Assembly: GCA_035578905.1 (NCBI GenBank) | Contig: JAQJVL010000126.1 | Span: 1,957,987-2,021,986 of the forward strand | Length of the DNA: 64,000 nucleotides | DNA from: Stictocephala bisonia | Lineage: Eukaryota; Arthropoda; Insecta; Hemiptera; Membracidae | Reading direction: 5' to 3' | Shown here: piece by piece, positions 21,347-34,074 of the stretch | How the letters are laid out: each line of letters starts with the position of its first letter | How positions within the stretch are numbered: position 1 is the first letter of the stretch | Notes under the pieces: model-generated | What the model was told of the DNA's origin: nothing | The model's input: only the letters and a program-made list of their open reading frames with translations | The model's database searches: none | Translations under genes and position numbers: made by a program

Positions 21347-23807
21347 CAGTCATCCTGTCTCACATTGTGTTGGTCAACAAGGTAGGTCCCACCCATTGAT
21401 ATCACTGCCACTTGTCAGTCATCCTGTCTCACATTGTGTAGGTCAACAAGGTAGGTCCCACCCATTGATATCACTGCCACTTGTCAGTCATCCTGTCTCA
21501 CATTGTGTTGGTCAACAAGGTAGGTTCTGTCACTCTGGTCCCGCCCATTGATATCACTGCCACTTGTCAGTCATCCTGTCTCACATTGTGTAGGTCAACA
21601 AGGTAGGTCCCACCCATTGATATCACTGCCACTTGTCAGTCATCCTGTCTCACATTGTGTTGGTCAACAAGGTAGGTTCTGTCACTCTGGTCCCGCCCAT
21701 TGATATCACTGCCACTTGTCAGTCATCCTGTCTCACATTGTGTAGGTCAACAAGGTAGGTCCCACCCATTGATATCACTGCCACTTGTCAGTCATCCTGT
21801 CTCACATTGTGTTGGTCAACAAGGTAGGTTCTCTCACTCTGGTCCCGCCCATTGATATCACTGCCACTTGTCAGTCATCCTGTCTCACATTGTGTAGGTC
21901 AACAAGGTAGGTTCTCTCACTCTGGTCCCGCCCATTGATATCACTGCCACTTGTCAGTCATCCTGTCTCACATTGTGTAGGTCAACAAGGTAGGTCCCAC
22001 CCATTGATATCACTGCCACTTGTCAGTCATCCTGTCTCACATTGTGTTGGTCAACAAGGTAGGTTCTCTCACTCTGGTCCCACCCATTGATATCACTGCC
22101 ACTTGTCAGTCATCCTGTCTCACATTGTGTAGGTCAACAAGGTAGGTTCTCTCACTCTGGTCCCGCCCATTGATATCACTGCCACTTGTCAGTCATCCTG
22201 TCTCACATTGTGTAGGTCAACAAGGTAGGTTCTCTCACTCTGGTCCCACCCATTGATATCACTGCCACTTGTCAGTCATCCTGTCTCACATTGTGTAGGT
22301 CAACAAGGTAGGTTCTCTCACTCTGGTCCCGCCCATTGATATCACTGCCACTTGTCAGTCATCCTGTCTCACATTGTGTTGGTCAACAAGGTAGGTCCCG
22401 CCCATTGATATCACTGCCACTTGTCAGTCATCCTGTCTCACATTGTGTAGGTCAACAAGGTAGGTCCCGCCCATTGATATCACTGCCACTTGTCAACCAT
22501 CCTGTCTCACATTGTGTTGGTCAACAAGGTAGGTCCCGCCCATTGATATCACTGCCACTTGTCAGTCATCCTGTCTCACATTGTGTAGGTCAACAAGGTA
22601 GGTTCTCTCACTCTGGTCCCACCCATTGATATCACTGCCACTTGTCAGTCATCCTGTCTCACATTGTTTTGGTCAACAAGGTAGGTTCTCTCACTCTGGT
22701 CCCGCCCATTTATATCACTTCCACTTGTCAGTCATCCTGTCTCACATTGTGTTGGTCAACAAGGTAGGTTCTCTCACTCTGGTCCCGCCCATTGATATCA
22801 CTGCCACTTGTCAGTCATCCTGTCTCACATTGTGTAGGTCAACAAGGTAGGTTCTCTCACTCTGGTCCCGCCCAATGATATCACTGCCACTTGTCAGTCA
22901 TCCTGTCTCACATTGTGTTGGTCAACAAGGTAGGTTCTCTCACTCTGGTCCCGCCCATTGATATCACTGCCACTTGTCAGTCATCCTGTCTCACATTGTG
23001 TTGGTCAACAAGGTAGGTTATCTCACTCTGGTCCCGCCCATTGATATCACTGCCACTTGTCAGTCATCCTGTCTCACATTGTGTAGGTCAACAAGGTAGG
23101 TTCTCTCACTCTGGTCCCACCCATTGATATCACTGCCACTTGTCAGTCATACTGTCTCACATTGTGTAGGTCAACAAGGTAGGTTCTCTCACTCTGGTCC
23201 CGCCCATTGATATCACTGCCACTTGTCAGTCATCCTGTCTCACATTGTGTTGGTCAACAAGGTAGGTCCCGCCCATTGATATAACTGCCACTTGTCAGTC
23301 ATCCTGTCTCACATTGTGTTGGTCAACAAGGTAGGTCCCGCCCATTGATATCACTGCCACTTGTCAGTCATCCTGTCTCACATTGTGTTGGTCAACAAGG
23401 TAGGTCCCGCCCATTGATATCACTGCCACTTGCAGTCATCCTGTCTCACATTGTGTAGGTCAACAAGGTAGGTCCCGCCCATTGATATCACTGCCACTTG
23501 TCAACCATCCTGTCTCACATTGTGTTGGTCAACAAGGTAGGTCCCGCCCATTGATATCACTGCCACTTGTCAGTCATCCTGTCTCACATTGTGTAGGTCA
23601 ACTAGGTAGGTCCCGCCCATTGATATCACTGCCACTTGTCAGTCATCCTGTCTCACATTGTTTTGGTCAACAAGGTAGGTTCTCTCACTCTGGTCCCGCC
23701 CATTGATATCACTGCCACTTGTCAGTCATCCTGTCTCACATTGTGTTGGTCAACAAGGTAGGTTCTCTCACTCTGGTCCCGCCCATTGATATCACTGCCA
23801 CTTGTCA
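21347..23807. repeat. Satellite array of 69 and 83 bp units
   Basis: Roughly 32 tandem units share CAGTCATCCTGTCTCACATT, then GTGTAGGTCAACAAGGTAGG (or GTGTTGG), then CCCATTGATATCACTGCCAC. Two lengths alternate: 69 bp, and 83 bp carrying an extra 14 bp (TCTCTCACTCTGGT). The order of the two forms is partly regular (alternating in the first 500 bp), suggesting higher-order duplication. ORFs of 74-97 codons on the plus strand exist only because 69 is divisible by three. Confidence 0.95.
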
Positions 23808-25249
23808 ATTTGCTCTAAAAGGACAGTACAGGGATGGGTTCCAAAATAAACAGAGAAGGCAGGGTCAGAATTTTCAAATTTCTAAATGCCATTTACAAGA
23901 CTCTCTGTACTTTAATTTAGAAATAGTCTGTATATGCAACAGCTGTCTAAAGTTTGCCTAAAAAATCACAGTGTAAAATTTAAATGTTTTTGTCATTTTG
24001 ACAAAGAAGGTATCATAGAGGATGGATGTAGTTAGATTTGAAAGAACCATACAATAATTTTAAAATTTGTTTGTTTTCAACAAGAACTTCATTGAATGAT
24101 AAGTGTATCTTTCTTTTATCCAAAACAATGAAAACAATTATTATTTTATTGAAACGCTTTAACTACTGGAAACTTTATAAGCATTAACATTAAATTAGTT
24201 TCTCATCACTAAATAATACAACTTTTGGGGACTATATAGTGTTAATGTTATTATTATTAACTAATGTTAATGCTTATAATATATCACACTATCATGAAGA
24301 ATGACGTACCGTGATGAATTACCGGTACTTAAAACTTAAAGAAAGTCAACTTAAATAAACATTTATAGGAAATTCATGTAATTCATGTTAGAAGCAAGTG
24401 AATAGTTTGCATGTCCCATTACAATTGTATAAAGTTATACAATGTACCAAATAGTTGTAATAAAGTATTGGTAAATCTTTATAAAAAATTACGATAATTC
24501 CAGAAAATTCCAGAATTCCAGAAAAAGTTGTACTGAAACTCTGTATTAAGATTTTGAATAATAGCCTTTCCAAGGTCTAAGGACACTACACAGATTATAA
24601 TAAATAGATCACGAGCTATGAAAAAATTAACTTAAAAATCTAATAATGGTGTAACAGTCCAATAAAATGTCTCATAGTGAGTGAATATCAAATATATTTA
24701 AGGTTATTAATAAAAACATCCATCTTTTAAGTGATGGAAAAGTTTGATCAGATTTTACTATATTAGATCTGTGGCCCATGATAAATTCTTCTAAAACAAA
24801 ATTCACTATGTTGAACAGCCTTTATAATTTGTCCTAAATGTCTAAAATCAACCATTGACCATAGAGACAAGAAGACTCTTGTGGGTCCCGTGAAGCCAGG
24901 TTTCCTGTTCGGTGAAATTAATTATGTTAGATGTTTCACAGATAGCGCCAGTGGTTTCCCACTTTCATCTTTCTTCATCCCTCTCTCTGTCTCTCATCAG
25001 AAGACGCTAGAATGACTATTAGTATACACTGAGCTTATAGTACGCCAAATAGCCGTTTGAGTGTTTAGTCAAAATGAATCACCATTAGATATAGCACATA
25101 TCAAATACATTGGCTTGGTATGTTAATTTGTTTCTATAGTCAATAATTCATCACTTTATTGTATTTTATTTTTTCACAGTGTTTTTATTTAATTGTCTTA
25201 TATAAAAATATAGGGTAATAGAAATTACTTCTTTATTTCTTTCGCCACT
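23808..25249. other. Intron DNA, only a hairpin recognised
   Basis: AT-rich sequence after the satellite. Apart from the hairpin at 24175-24279 nothing stands out; the 61-codon minus ORF at 24388 shows no motif. Confidence 0.45.
24175..24279. repeat. Hairpin repeat
   Basis: TATAAGCATTAACATTA at the left is inverted as TAATGTTAATGCTTATA at the right, about 70 bp apart. No coding content. Confidence 0.65.
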
Positions 25250-25502
25250 AATCTTTTTTCTATTTTCCACAACCGGTTTCTAAGTTTTCACTTCATCTTC
25301 AGGCGGAACTAATAACTCACTTATACACTAAACTAACATTAAATTTCCGAATCTAAAACTTATAGATTTGGTCATGTTAGAAAACCTAGTAGATTAGGTA
25401 ATGTTTTAGATTAGAAATTTAATGTTAGTTTAATGTTTAGTTATACCTGAAAATGAAATGAACACTATGAAACCAGTTGTGGAAAACAGAAAAAGGATTG
25501 TT
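25250..25502. repeat. Foldback with AACCGGTTTC motif
   Basis: TTCTATTTTCCACAACCGG at the left and its diverged complement near 25470-25495 bracket an inverted repeat. Inner segments also pair (AACATTAAATTTC with GAAATTTAATGTT). The arm shares AACCGGTT and CATCTTCAGGC with the foldback at 1805-2234. Confidence 0.6.
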
Positions 25503-25556
25503 TGTAGAACAAATAAAGAGGTATTTTCTTTATTGCCCTTTAACTTCAACTTTTTT

Positions 25557-25712
25557 AAGGAGGGAGGGAGAGAGGGAGGGGGAGAGGGAGAGGGAGGGAG
25601 GGAGGGAGGAAGAGGGAGAGGGAGAGGGAGAGAGGTGGGTCAATGCCACTATACATGTATGGGTGGGCGGTTAGGTCAATGCTACGTGTATGGGTGGGCG
25701 GGTGGGTCTGTG
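25557..25712. repeat. GA-rich tract followed by G-rich minisatellite
   Basis: About 75 bp of almost pure purine (GGGAGGGAGAG units) runs into two or three copies of a TGTATGGGTGGGCGG unit. The unit's complement recurs in the arrays at 31803, 37955 and 52460. Confidence 0.8.
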
Positions 25713-27197
25713 ATCAAACTAGTGGTATGAGTTGTTATGGCATTTTTTGTTACTATGGTGTTTCATTTAAAGTACCAATTCGGTTAAAAATCCAAAAGAA
25801 AATGGATTTTCCTACAGTTGCCTAACAAAGTGGCTGTTCCTGCAGTCAAGACAAGACACAAAGTAGGTGATTCCTGCATTTAAACACTTTATCACACTCC
25901 TTTTACTTTAACACACCCCAAGTTTTTAACTTAATAACATAAAAATAATACATTTATTAGGGATAGCCAATTAACGTTGTGTATGCTTAAATAATTAAAT
26001 TGGCAGTGCCCAGTGTAAACAGGACAACTGATGTAGTGTTTGTTGTCAAACCTTTTGAACTGTTTACATAGCCTAATTACTTGTTACTTCTTTTATAGTC
26101 TACTGTATTTCAACTGTGGGAAAAATGTATTGTGAACTTGTGCTCAAAGCATCCTTGCTGCACTTGTGAAACTATCCCTCTCTCGTGCATCAGAGTGCCA
26201 CTTTGCACACTAGTTGCACAGATAAACATCTCCTATGGTGTAATTAATTATATGTTTGAAATAGAAGAAACACATGATATAATAAAGTTTAATATAAAAA
26301 TGATTCATGTAAAGTTAAAATTCCTAGAAGTTTCCATGATTGTATACTGTAGCTATACAATTGTTCAAATTAACTTTTTAAGCCTTCGTGAACGTATGTA
26401 GATTATATACGCCAATTTTTTTCTCCGAGTGAGTGGTATGCGTATATATACACACTGTTTTTTGTTCAACAAGCGTTTACCGGGAATACAAGTCATATGA
26501 AATTTGAGTTTGTATGATCCCCACCCTGCCCCCCAAGGTCACAAGCAATTATTAGTCATACTACACCCTCCACCCAATACTATAGCTAACTCCCCCTTTC
26601 CCATCCGTTCCCTATCCTCTACAACCCTCCTCACTCTCTTAAACTTGTGTCGTTATTAGTCCAGCGTCCAGTTCTTCGTCTGCTGCATCCCGCGCTGCAC
26701 ACTTTAGTTACTTAGACATGAGTTACTTCAGCTTATGAATTCGATTTGTTTTGTTTATTTTATTTATGTACTTTAGTTCTGTTTACTTTTGCAAAACCTG
26801 TTAGGAAAAGACTCACTTACATCCAGAAATCTGCTTTGAGGTATATCATACTAAAGTGAAAAATGCTTGAATGTAATCATGTTTAGTCATAAGATTATAC
26901 AATTAAATGAAATTAACAACTAGTTAGTATTTTATTTTAAACTTACCTAACAACTGATTTTAGTAGAACAAGTTAATGACGGTTAAAAGCGTACAAAACA
27001 ATTTCCCTTAGAGCTAATGACCTGTATATATGCAAGTATTGTTTTTGAAAAAAATTTAAAGAAAAATATTTCGGCCAAATATTAGTTCATTTTGCATATA
27101 ATATTTAATTTTGAAGCATAATATTATATATTGGTAAAAACTTTAGTAGTGACCCAACCAAATTTCATATATGCTTAGATTAAGAATATAAATTAGC
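25713..27197. other. Intron DNA, no recognised features
   Basis: AT-rich with a C-rich patch near 26515-26640. The 89-codon ORF at 26132 has no recognisable domain. Confidence 0.4.
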
Positions 27198-28158
27198 TTG
27201 CGTAGGGTTAATATACTGATATCTTTAAAAGAAGTGGTATTTATAGCAAGCATATATAGCTCATATCCTGTACATATTACTAAGAGACACATTTTAACAA
27301 TATTAATTAATGATTTAAGTGATTGTATTTCATTTGCTAAGGCACTATTATTTGCCGATGATTTAAAATTGTTTGAACAAATAAAGAGACCTGAAGATAC
27401 TGTTAGTTTACTTAAAGATTAAGACAATGTTTTTGAATGGAACATAAATAATAAAAAAGACTTTAAATGTTTCGAAATGCTATTTAATGATTTTAACTAA
27501 ACATCGGGACAGTCAAAATTGTGATTATTTTTTAAATGGAGTTCTAATTAGTAGAGTAAATAAAATTAAGGATTTAGGAGTCTATATGACTCATGCATTA
27601 TCTTTTAATCCTCATGTTGAGGCATGCACAGCTTCTTGTTCTAAATTGATGGGTTTTATTTTTAGACAAAGTATAAATTTTAGGAATACTGAAACTTTAA
27701 TTATGCTTTATCTCTCATTGGTCAGGTCGAGGTTGGAGAGTGGTGCAGTAATTTGGATTCCATGTCATATAACTTATAGAGATGCACTAGAAAGAATTCA
27801 GAAACGCTTTTTACGATTTTTATTTTATAAATGTTTTAATATCTACACGTATACGATTCCATATCATGAATTGCTAGTGATGTTTGGGTTTCAGCGTCTG
27901 GCCCTGAGGAGAACACTTATGGGTCTGGTATTCCTATATAGACTGGCGTGGAGTAGGGTTGGGGACGCCGCTAGCCTGGCCGGCCTGTCTTTCCGTGTTA
28001 CCTCTTTTCGAAGTAGAAACAAACTCATATTCTCTCTCCCTCACTGTCGTACAACCTCACATGCCTCTTTACCTCTTTTTCAACTTATGAGATCTTTCAA
28101 TATACTAATTTCAGTCAATAATGAATTAGATTTATTCTTTGTCTCCAAAAGTTTTTAA
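27198..28158 (+). pseudogene. LINE reverse transcriptase C-terminal fragment
   Basis: Plus-strand LINE fragment of the Jockey/CR1 type. It starts in the palm (ILINDLSDCISFAKALLFADD, the catalytic box LFADD) and passes a stop and frame change near 27420-27487. It then continues open through the thumb (VNKIKDLGVYMTHALSFNPH, ESGAVIWIP, ALERIQKRFLRFL, ALRRTLMGLVFLYRL). It is 5'-truncated and broken, and lies in the intron of the secreted-protein gene, in the antisense direction to it. Confidence 0.88.
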
Positions 28159-28508
28159 ATCAAAATGTTTAGCTGGGTTAATAATGTTAAATACATGAAT
28201 AAGCTTTTTTTCTGTCCATCACTAAATTAATATTGTATTATATTCTTCATTTTTATTTAATTACATTTCATTCAGGCTTTATTTTTGCACTTTACATCTT
28301 TGTCAATGAAGAATTGTTAGTTGTATTGAAGAAATGTCTGCTCTGCTCCTTTATTCTATTTTTAAAGGGAATATAATTGCAGATATAAACTGCAATTATT
28401 GCACCAATAAACTAAGAGTATGCAATTATGTTTAACGCAATGTAATTAATGCAGAGATTTATTTTTTGGGTTAAACCTAAATTACATCTGAAAGTTCTGA
28501 TAGATTTA

Positions 28509-29203
28509 CAGGGTGTAACTAAAAAGGTGTTCTGGATATATATTTTTTTATTCTACACTTAATTTAGAGAAGAAAATGAAGAGTAAAGTTTTATCAAATT
28601 CTGCTCCGTTTTGTATCTTTCTGTCTAGATTTGTTTTTACATAGAAATTAATAACTCAAGAAAGGTTTCATCCACTGATTAAAATTTCGCAGAGTTCTTT
28701 AAAAGTTAGTAAACAGTATAAAAATAGTCTTTCAGTTATCTTCAGCAATTTCAAAATGTCGGTCATTTAAAAAAATTTAATCACAATATCATGTGAACTG
28801 TTAGATTCAATTTTACACCATAACAATAATACTTTGTAAATTTTACTATAATTATATTGGTACCTTATTTTTTGTGTAATTATATTATTAGTGGATTTAT
28901 ATTACAAGTGTTAAAATACCGCCATTTTGAAATGGCTGAAGATAACTCAGTGGCTATTTTGTACTGTTTAATATTGATAATTAATTTAAAGAGCTGTGCA
29001 GAATGCAGAATGCAGAATGTAAAATTATTATTCAACCAAACTGTTCTTGTTTTTTTTTTTTTTTTTTTTTAATAAAAATACATACAGACAGATACAGACT
29101 AAACAGAGTGGAGTTCAATAAAACTTATTTGTCATTTTATGCTCTAAATTAGGTGTAGGATCTAAAAAAAATATAGCCAGGACACCTTTTTAGTTACACC
29201 CTG
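28509..29203. mobile_element. MITE with long inverted termini
   Basis: CAGGGTGTAACTAAAAAGGT at the left is matched by its complement at 29181-29203, and pairing extends imperfectly for about 60 bp (TACACTTAATTTAGAG / CTCTAAATTAGGTGTA). About 695 bp in all, no ORF of note. The target duplication is unclear, so the superfamily is unassigned. Confidence 0.75.
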
Positions 29204-29749
29204 TGCAATATCAGTTTTAGTATATCAATACTTATAAAAGAAAATTTAATGAATCTAATACATAATCAAAATAAAGCTAAAGCCATAATATATGACTTGA
29301 CATTTGGTACACCAGTTCATCTTAGACCCTATAGTGCACGAAAAAGAATTTCTCATAAAAAATCTTTAAGGTGTAAGCAGCCCTTAAAAGTTTTTACTAT
29401 GAGAAACATGGTGCTTATTTATTATTAAAATAAATGGTACCAGGTAACTGGCACAGACTTTCTCTCAAAATCATAAATAAACTTTCTCTCAAAGAGACAT
29501 AAATAATATGTCTCTTTGTTATGTCAGATTATTTAAAAAATTAAAGGATGTAAAAACACAGATATTCAATTAATTACATTTCTAAGGAGTGTATGAACGA
29601 AACGCTTATTTTATTTAAATAAAAGTATGGAAAAAATAATCTTCAAACAGCTGTTCAATTAATCACATAGCCAGATTTAATGTAAACAACCTTCAACAAC
29701 TTAGTAGTGTGGTAAGTAAAATATTTTAATTGTAATTTGCATCTTTACT

Positions 29750-30235
29750 GAAAATGTAATCAAAATCGTCAGAATAAAGCCTGAAAAATTACATATTACA
29801 TTTTGAAATGTTTTTTCCGTAAAAAATATTATAAATAAAAACTATCAAAGTTAGGCATGCGGTTTTTATTAACATTTTTTAAATTATATTATACATATTT
29901 CCTGAAAATGTAATCAAAATCATTAGATCAGTTTTTGAGAAAGTTCAACTTTTGTATGGTTTTTGCCCATACAAATAAAAAAAATATAATTTCAAAAAAG
30001 TCTAGAAATATAGACTAAATACACCTATATACCAAATGTCATAAAAATTGATACATCAGTTTGGTGTCCAGCGAACTACATATACACACAGACATATATA
30101 CAGACACCCAATTTTTTAAACACATTTTTTGGGGTTTAGGGGACTCTAAAATGGATTTTTAGACCAACTTGTAAAAAAATTTTTTTTGGACGATCACAAT
30201 ACCTTCTCTATACTAACGCAAATGGGGAGAAAGTA
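29750..30235. repeat. Probable interspersed repeat, unclassified
   Basis: AAATGTAATCAAAATC occurs twice about 150 bp apart (near 29753 and 29906), then a region with ACACAGACATATATACAGACA and a pyrimidine-poor end (GACGATCACAATACCTTCTC). The composition and 'ACAGACA' run recall LINE 3' untranslated tails. This is a weak call. Confidence 0.3.
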
Positions 30236-31181
30236 AAATCAGCTTACAAAAACAATCAATACATACTATTAAAACAACAGCTGTTTGATTTGGATTGTGT
30301 ATTTGTTCTTTTTACTATCTCATACTAAAAGTACTATTAGTTAAACCAGAGACATATACAGACGTGAATATTTTACGATTGGACTACTACATACTTCATC
30401 CATTCTAAGTATATGAAAGAGAGTAAAATTTCTAGGAAAAATTATCATTATAAAACACCATGTCTAAAAATTTAGTAAGTAACATATTTCTATCCTGTTG
30501 GTTTTCTCAAAGTTTGAGTTTATTAGCTTAAAGAATATACACTTTGAAGCAGTATATTTCTTTAAAAAAGGTACGTCAAGTTTTTGTATCTAATATTTGA
30601 ACTGGAGTTATATTAATTTGGACATTCTTTGGTTCTGTGCTTTTTCAATTTAACTAATTTGCCAAATCTTTTACTTCCTTTCTTTAGTGTTGAAGTATAT
30701 GAATTAAAATAATTTCCTCATATGGCTTTGTATAAAACTAGGGGCACCCTGCGTGTTTTGTGTGCCAATTTTGGCACTCATATGTTTGTGACACCTCAGT
30801 CTTTGGCTTTGGACTATGACTTATGATTAGATTAATTGTACTTTATATACCAATATAAGTAACATAGTAAAAATATTTAGTTTCGGTTCTGTTTTTGTTC
30901 ATCAATGGGTATTTTTAATTTAATGTTTAACTATTGCCAAAGTTTTTCTAATATGAGGAAAGAATTCTTTTAAGGGCCGTTAACACCGTTTAGTATTTCT
31001 TATTGTGGCTCTTAAGATACATAATCTGCATTCCCTTAAAATTTCAAAGACAGTCAGAGATACAGTTTTGGAGATCACATGTTCAGTGGTTGGTGTTTCA
31101 CTCTTATTACAGTATCTAGATTTGTTTTCCCAAAATGTTTAGCTTTGGAAAACTAAATAAAGTTTAATGATTAGCACTCAC

Positions 31182-31251
31182 CTGAGATATAGGCTGCATT
31201 GCACACACATACAGCTGCAAGTAATTGCCAGACAAGCCTTATAGTTTCCAT
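31182..31251 (-). CDS. Secreted acidic repeat-rich protein, exon 1 (signal peptide)
   Basis: Minus-strand ATG at 31251 opens METIRLVWQLLAAVCVCNA followed by AYIS and one extra base before the donor GTGAGTG. The arrangement is a short charged start, a hydrophobic core (LVWQLLAAVCVC) and small residues for cleavage near CNA-AY. Exit phase is 1 with base G, exactly what the acceptor at 20314 needs (it gives DDKSSIEF then the large exon). The promoter-like TATA and initiator lie just upstream. The link to exon 2, 10.9 kb away, is inferred from phase, strand and the lack of a signal peptide in exon 2. Confidence 0.65.
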
Positions 31252-31257
31252 AATTTG

Positions 31258-31301
31258 CAACTGACAACTGCGGAAATGTGACATTCCAGCTGATATATAG
31301 T
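31258..31301 (-). promoter_or_regulatory. Core promoter: TATA box and initiator
   Basis: On the minus strand ACTATATATC (TATA, first T at 31299) is followed 30 bp downstream by CGCAGTTG (A at 31269) and then TCAGTTG (A at 31262), both fitting the arthropod initiator. The signal-peptide ATG would follow after only about 10-20 nt of leader. Confidence 0.55.
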
Positions 31302-31802
31302 CTGACCACTGTCCTTCAAAATCTGACATACTCCTGACAGCCTCAAGATATGTATGATTTACTGTACAACCAAAGTGGAACAGGTAAAATCCCTATTTGC
31401 TACTTTATTATCAGCCAAGTAACACCTTGTAGAAGCTATTTATTGTTTAATCCTCTCATAATTAGTTGTAATAAAGAATTGCAATATTTTATGGGCTTTC
31501 AAACCTAGTATATTTCTGGGCTATTCTTATTTACAATATACAGTATTTACTTTATGTAGCATAGACATTTTACTAAATATGACCTTAGTATTTAGTAAAG
31601 CTATAATAGTCATTGCCTTATTAAAAATTTTAATTATTGAAAACCCCTTTAGCCTGTTAAAAAACCGATTCTTTCTTATCCTGAACGTGTCTAAATGTAT
31701 AGATTAAATCTTTGAGAGGTAAACAAGTTCAGATGCATACTTGATGAAAATTTGATAGTTGTTTAAACTACAAAATATATTCTCTATATCTTTATCACCG
31801 AA

Positions 31803-32307
31803 CATGTAGAAGTGATGACCTTCCCACCCACCTATACACATTCAGTGTTGATAACCCTCACTGTACGTGCAGAAGTGATGACTTCCCACTCACCCATACA
31901 CATTCAGTGGTGATAACCCTCGCAGTACGTGCAGAAGTGATGACTTCCCACTCACCCATACACATTCAGTGGTGATAATCCTTGCTGTACATGCAGAAGT
32001 GATGACTTCCCACTCACCCATACACATTCAGTGGTGATAACCCTCACTGTACATGCAGAAGTGATGACTTCCCACTCACCCATACACATTCAGTGGTGAT
32101 AACCCTCGCTGTACGTGCAGAAGTGATGACTTCCCACTCACCCATACACATTCAGTGGTGATAACCCTCGCAGTACGTGCAGAAGTGATGACTTCCCACC
32201 CACCCATACACATTAAGTGGTGATAACCCTCCCTGTATGTACAGAAATGACGATCTGCCCACCCACCCATACACGTACAGTGGTGAGAGCCCCCCTGTAT
32301 GTGCAGT
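31803..32307. repeat. 62 bp tandem array
   Basis: About eight units of 62 bp with GTGATAACCCTC, TGTACGTGCAGAAGTGATGA and CTCACCCATACACATTCAGT. The last units diverge. It lies upstream of the secreted-protein gene. The CCCATACACGTACAG core is shared with the 35 bp array at 37955-38493. Confidence 0.92.
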
Positions 32308-33987
32308 GGTAATTTTCAGTGAGCTTTGTTCAGTTAATTTAATTTATTTGCCCTCAGCAAGAATAAACGTTTCCTAATTTGCATATAGTATATCGATAGA
32401 AATACGAAACAAGTGAATGTCACCAATTTATTAAAATATATATACAAATATTTTAGTAATTAATTTCAGTAAACCACGTTTACTAGAGGAATTCACGAAA
32501 GACGGAGGGAATAATATTTGTACATTTTATACTTATATAGCAATAAATTTTTGCTGTCTGATATTTACTCATTTTGTGGCAGAACTATGCCAGAGCAATA
32601 ACATCTCAGGCTCTAACACCAACGGCAATAACCAACAAGTTGGTGTCAAAATAGTGAATTCCTTTTAAGTAGCTATCAATTACTGTAAAAGTGTTTAAAT
32701 CGCAAAATTCGTGTTGAAGGGTTAAAATAAATTTTGACTGCTATGAAAGGTTCAGAGGAATTTTTTTTTACTGGCTACGCCAGTGGCATTTTTTACATGG
32801 TATTCAAATGTTATTGAGGGACAAGGTTCCAAATCCCTTTGGCAATTTCAAGTGTAAGTTGTCCTCCTAGCATTTAAACCTGTAACTTTCTTCATTGGAA
32901 GAAGAAGCGCTATCAACTAGGCTAGCAAGAGGCCTAAATTTAATAACATTCTACTTATCAAGTTTCTGATTTATCAATCCTTGACTGAAAATGAATCAGG
33001 CTTGTTAATTAATATATATGTATTGATGTTTAACAATACATAATTAAATAATTCGTATTTGACTTCACACTTTAATACACTGTTTGACTTAGCAGACACA
33101 GCAATAACCGTGTCATGGAAGATTTTTATGAAAAAACACATACATATGACTTAAAAAAAACAAACTGTTCTTCAAATTGGTTAAACATCAAGCAGCACAA
33201 TTTCAAAATAAAGAATCACAGTTTATTGATATATCTTAAATATGATAAAATATATAGAGTTATTAATGAAAGTACAGTACATTGATGTAATGTGTGATTA
33301 CAACAGTCAGAGCCCTGAATAACGTGATATTGTAGACTTAATTAGTAAAATGTTGACGACAATACATCCTTAAAGCTGTACATTTTATTACACCTGAAAC
33401 AAAAAGACTAATTATCTATTTGCAGTAGAAAGTAATCAGGACTTTACAATATCTAGTACTATAATTAAAACAAAAAAGTTAAATCATCAACCTTTTGCTC
33501 AAGCCCTCAATTGAGACTAAGAAATAATATATTTCAAAATAACTTTAGTTCATGGTTTGATTATTAAATTTAAAAAAATTTCATAATCGTGAAATATGAG
33601 GAAGTAAAAAGTAAAGAAGTCATTGATATTTGTTATTTTAATGAGTTTGCTAAGAGAGTGGGGCAGTGATAAGTTAAATATCGCTATCAAATCTGAACAA
33701 AGTTTCTGAATCAAAGTTTTCTAAACTAAATAACATTAAAAAAATAAAATTTCAGTCACATGATTTAAGATCCAATAATTTACATTTAAAATATGTTTGG
33801 TCACTTATTTGAACATGGCTGCATACACAGGGTGACCTAGCCCACCCGTGCACTAGCTCTTACAGTCCAGTAAATCGGTTCTTAGCTTTTGCTTGGCCTG
33901 ATTTCAACTAAATGTACCATGAGGAATTGATTAAATGTATATTTGTCCAATTTTAACCATAAGGTTTTTTAAAGTACTTACCACTTT
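32308..33987. other. Intergenic between the two minus-strand genes
   Basis: AT-rich. It contains a weak copy of the 390-529 foldback family near 32455-32520 and a possible SINE-like piece near 32840-32930 (GGTTCCAAATCCC). No coding signal. Confidence 0.45.
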
Positions 33988-34074
33988 TCAAAGGACATAT
34001 CTGCGAAACACGGGAGTGCCCACATCCCTCTGGGGAGTGTTTAACAGTTGGGCAAGGGAATACATGTTCCCATC
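33988..34074 (-). CDS. Prohormone-like precursor, last exon
   Basis: The exon starts after TTCATTTTAG in phase 0 and encodes DGNMYSLAQLLNTPQRD, then VGTPVFRRYVL and a stop (33990-33988). The short exon ending with a dibasic RR plus a few residues fits the C terminus of a processed secretory precursor. I cannot assign a family with certainty. Confidence 0.65.
   Translation of the reverse strand, partial: DGNMYSLAQLLNTPQRDVGTPVFRRYVL

Larger units (their letters stand above)
20314..31181 (-). other. 10.9 kb intron of the secreted-protein gene
   Basis: Inferred intron between the signal-peptide exon (donor GTGAGTG) and the large exon (acceptor TTCTAG), phase 1 on both sides. It contains the 69/83 bp satellite, a foldback, a GA-rich tract, a LINE fragment and a MITE. 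Further small exons in it cannot be excluded. Confidence 0.65.

Noticed and set aside
21347..23807. CRISPR-like direct repeats
   Set aside because: Units are contiguous with no unique spacers, and the region is eukaryotic; it is a satellite.
22336..23961. Plus-strand ORFs of 74-97 codons in the satellite
   Set aside because: 69 bp units are divisible by three, so open frames are expected; no start context or domain.
25458..25825. Glu/Gly/Arg-rich ORFs
   Set aside because: Produced by the GA-rich microsatellite.
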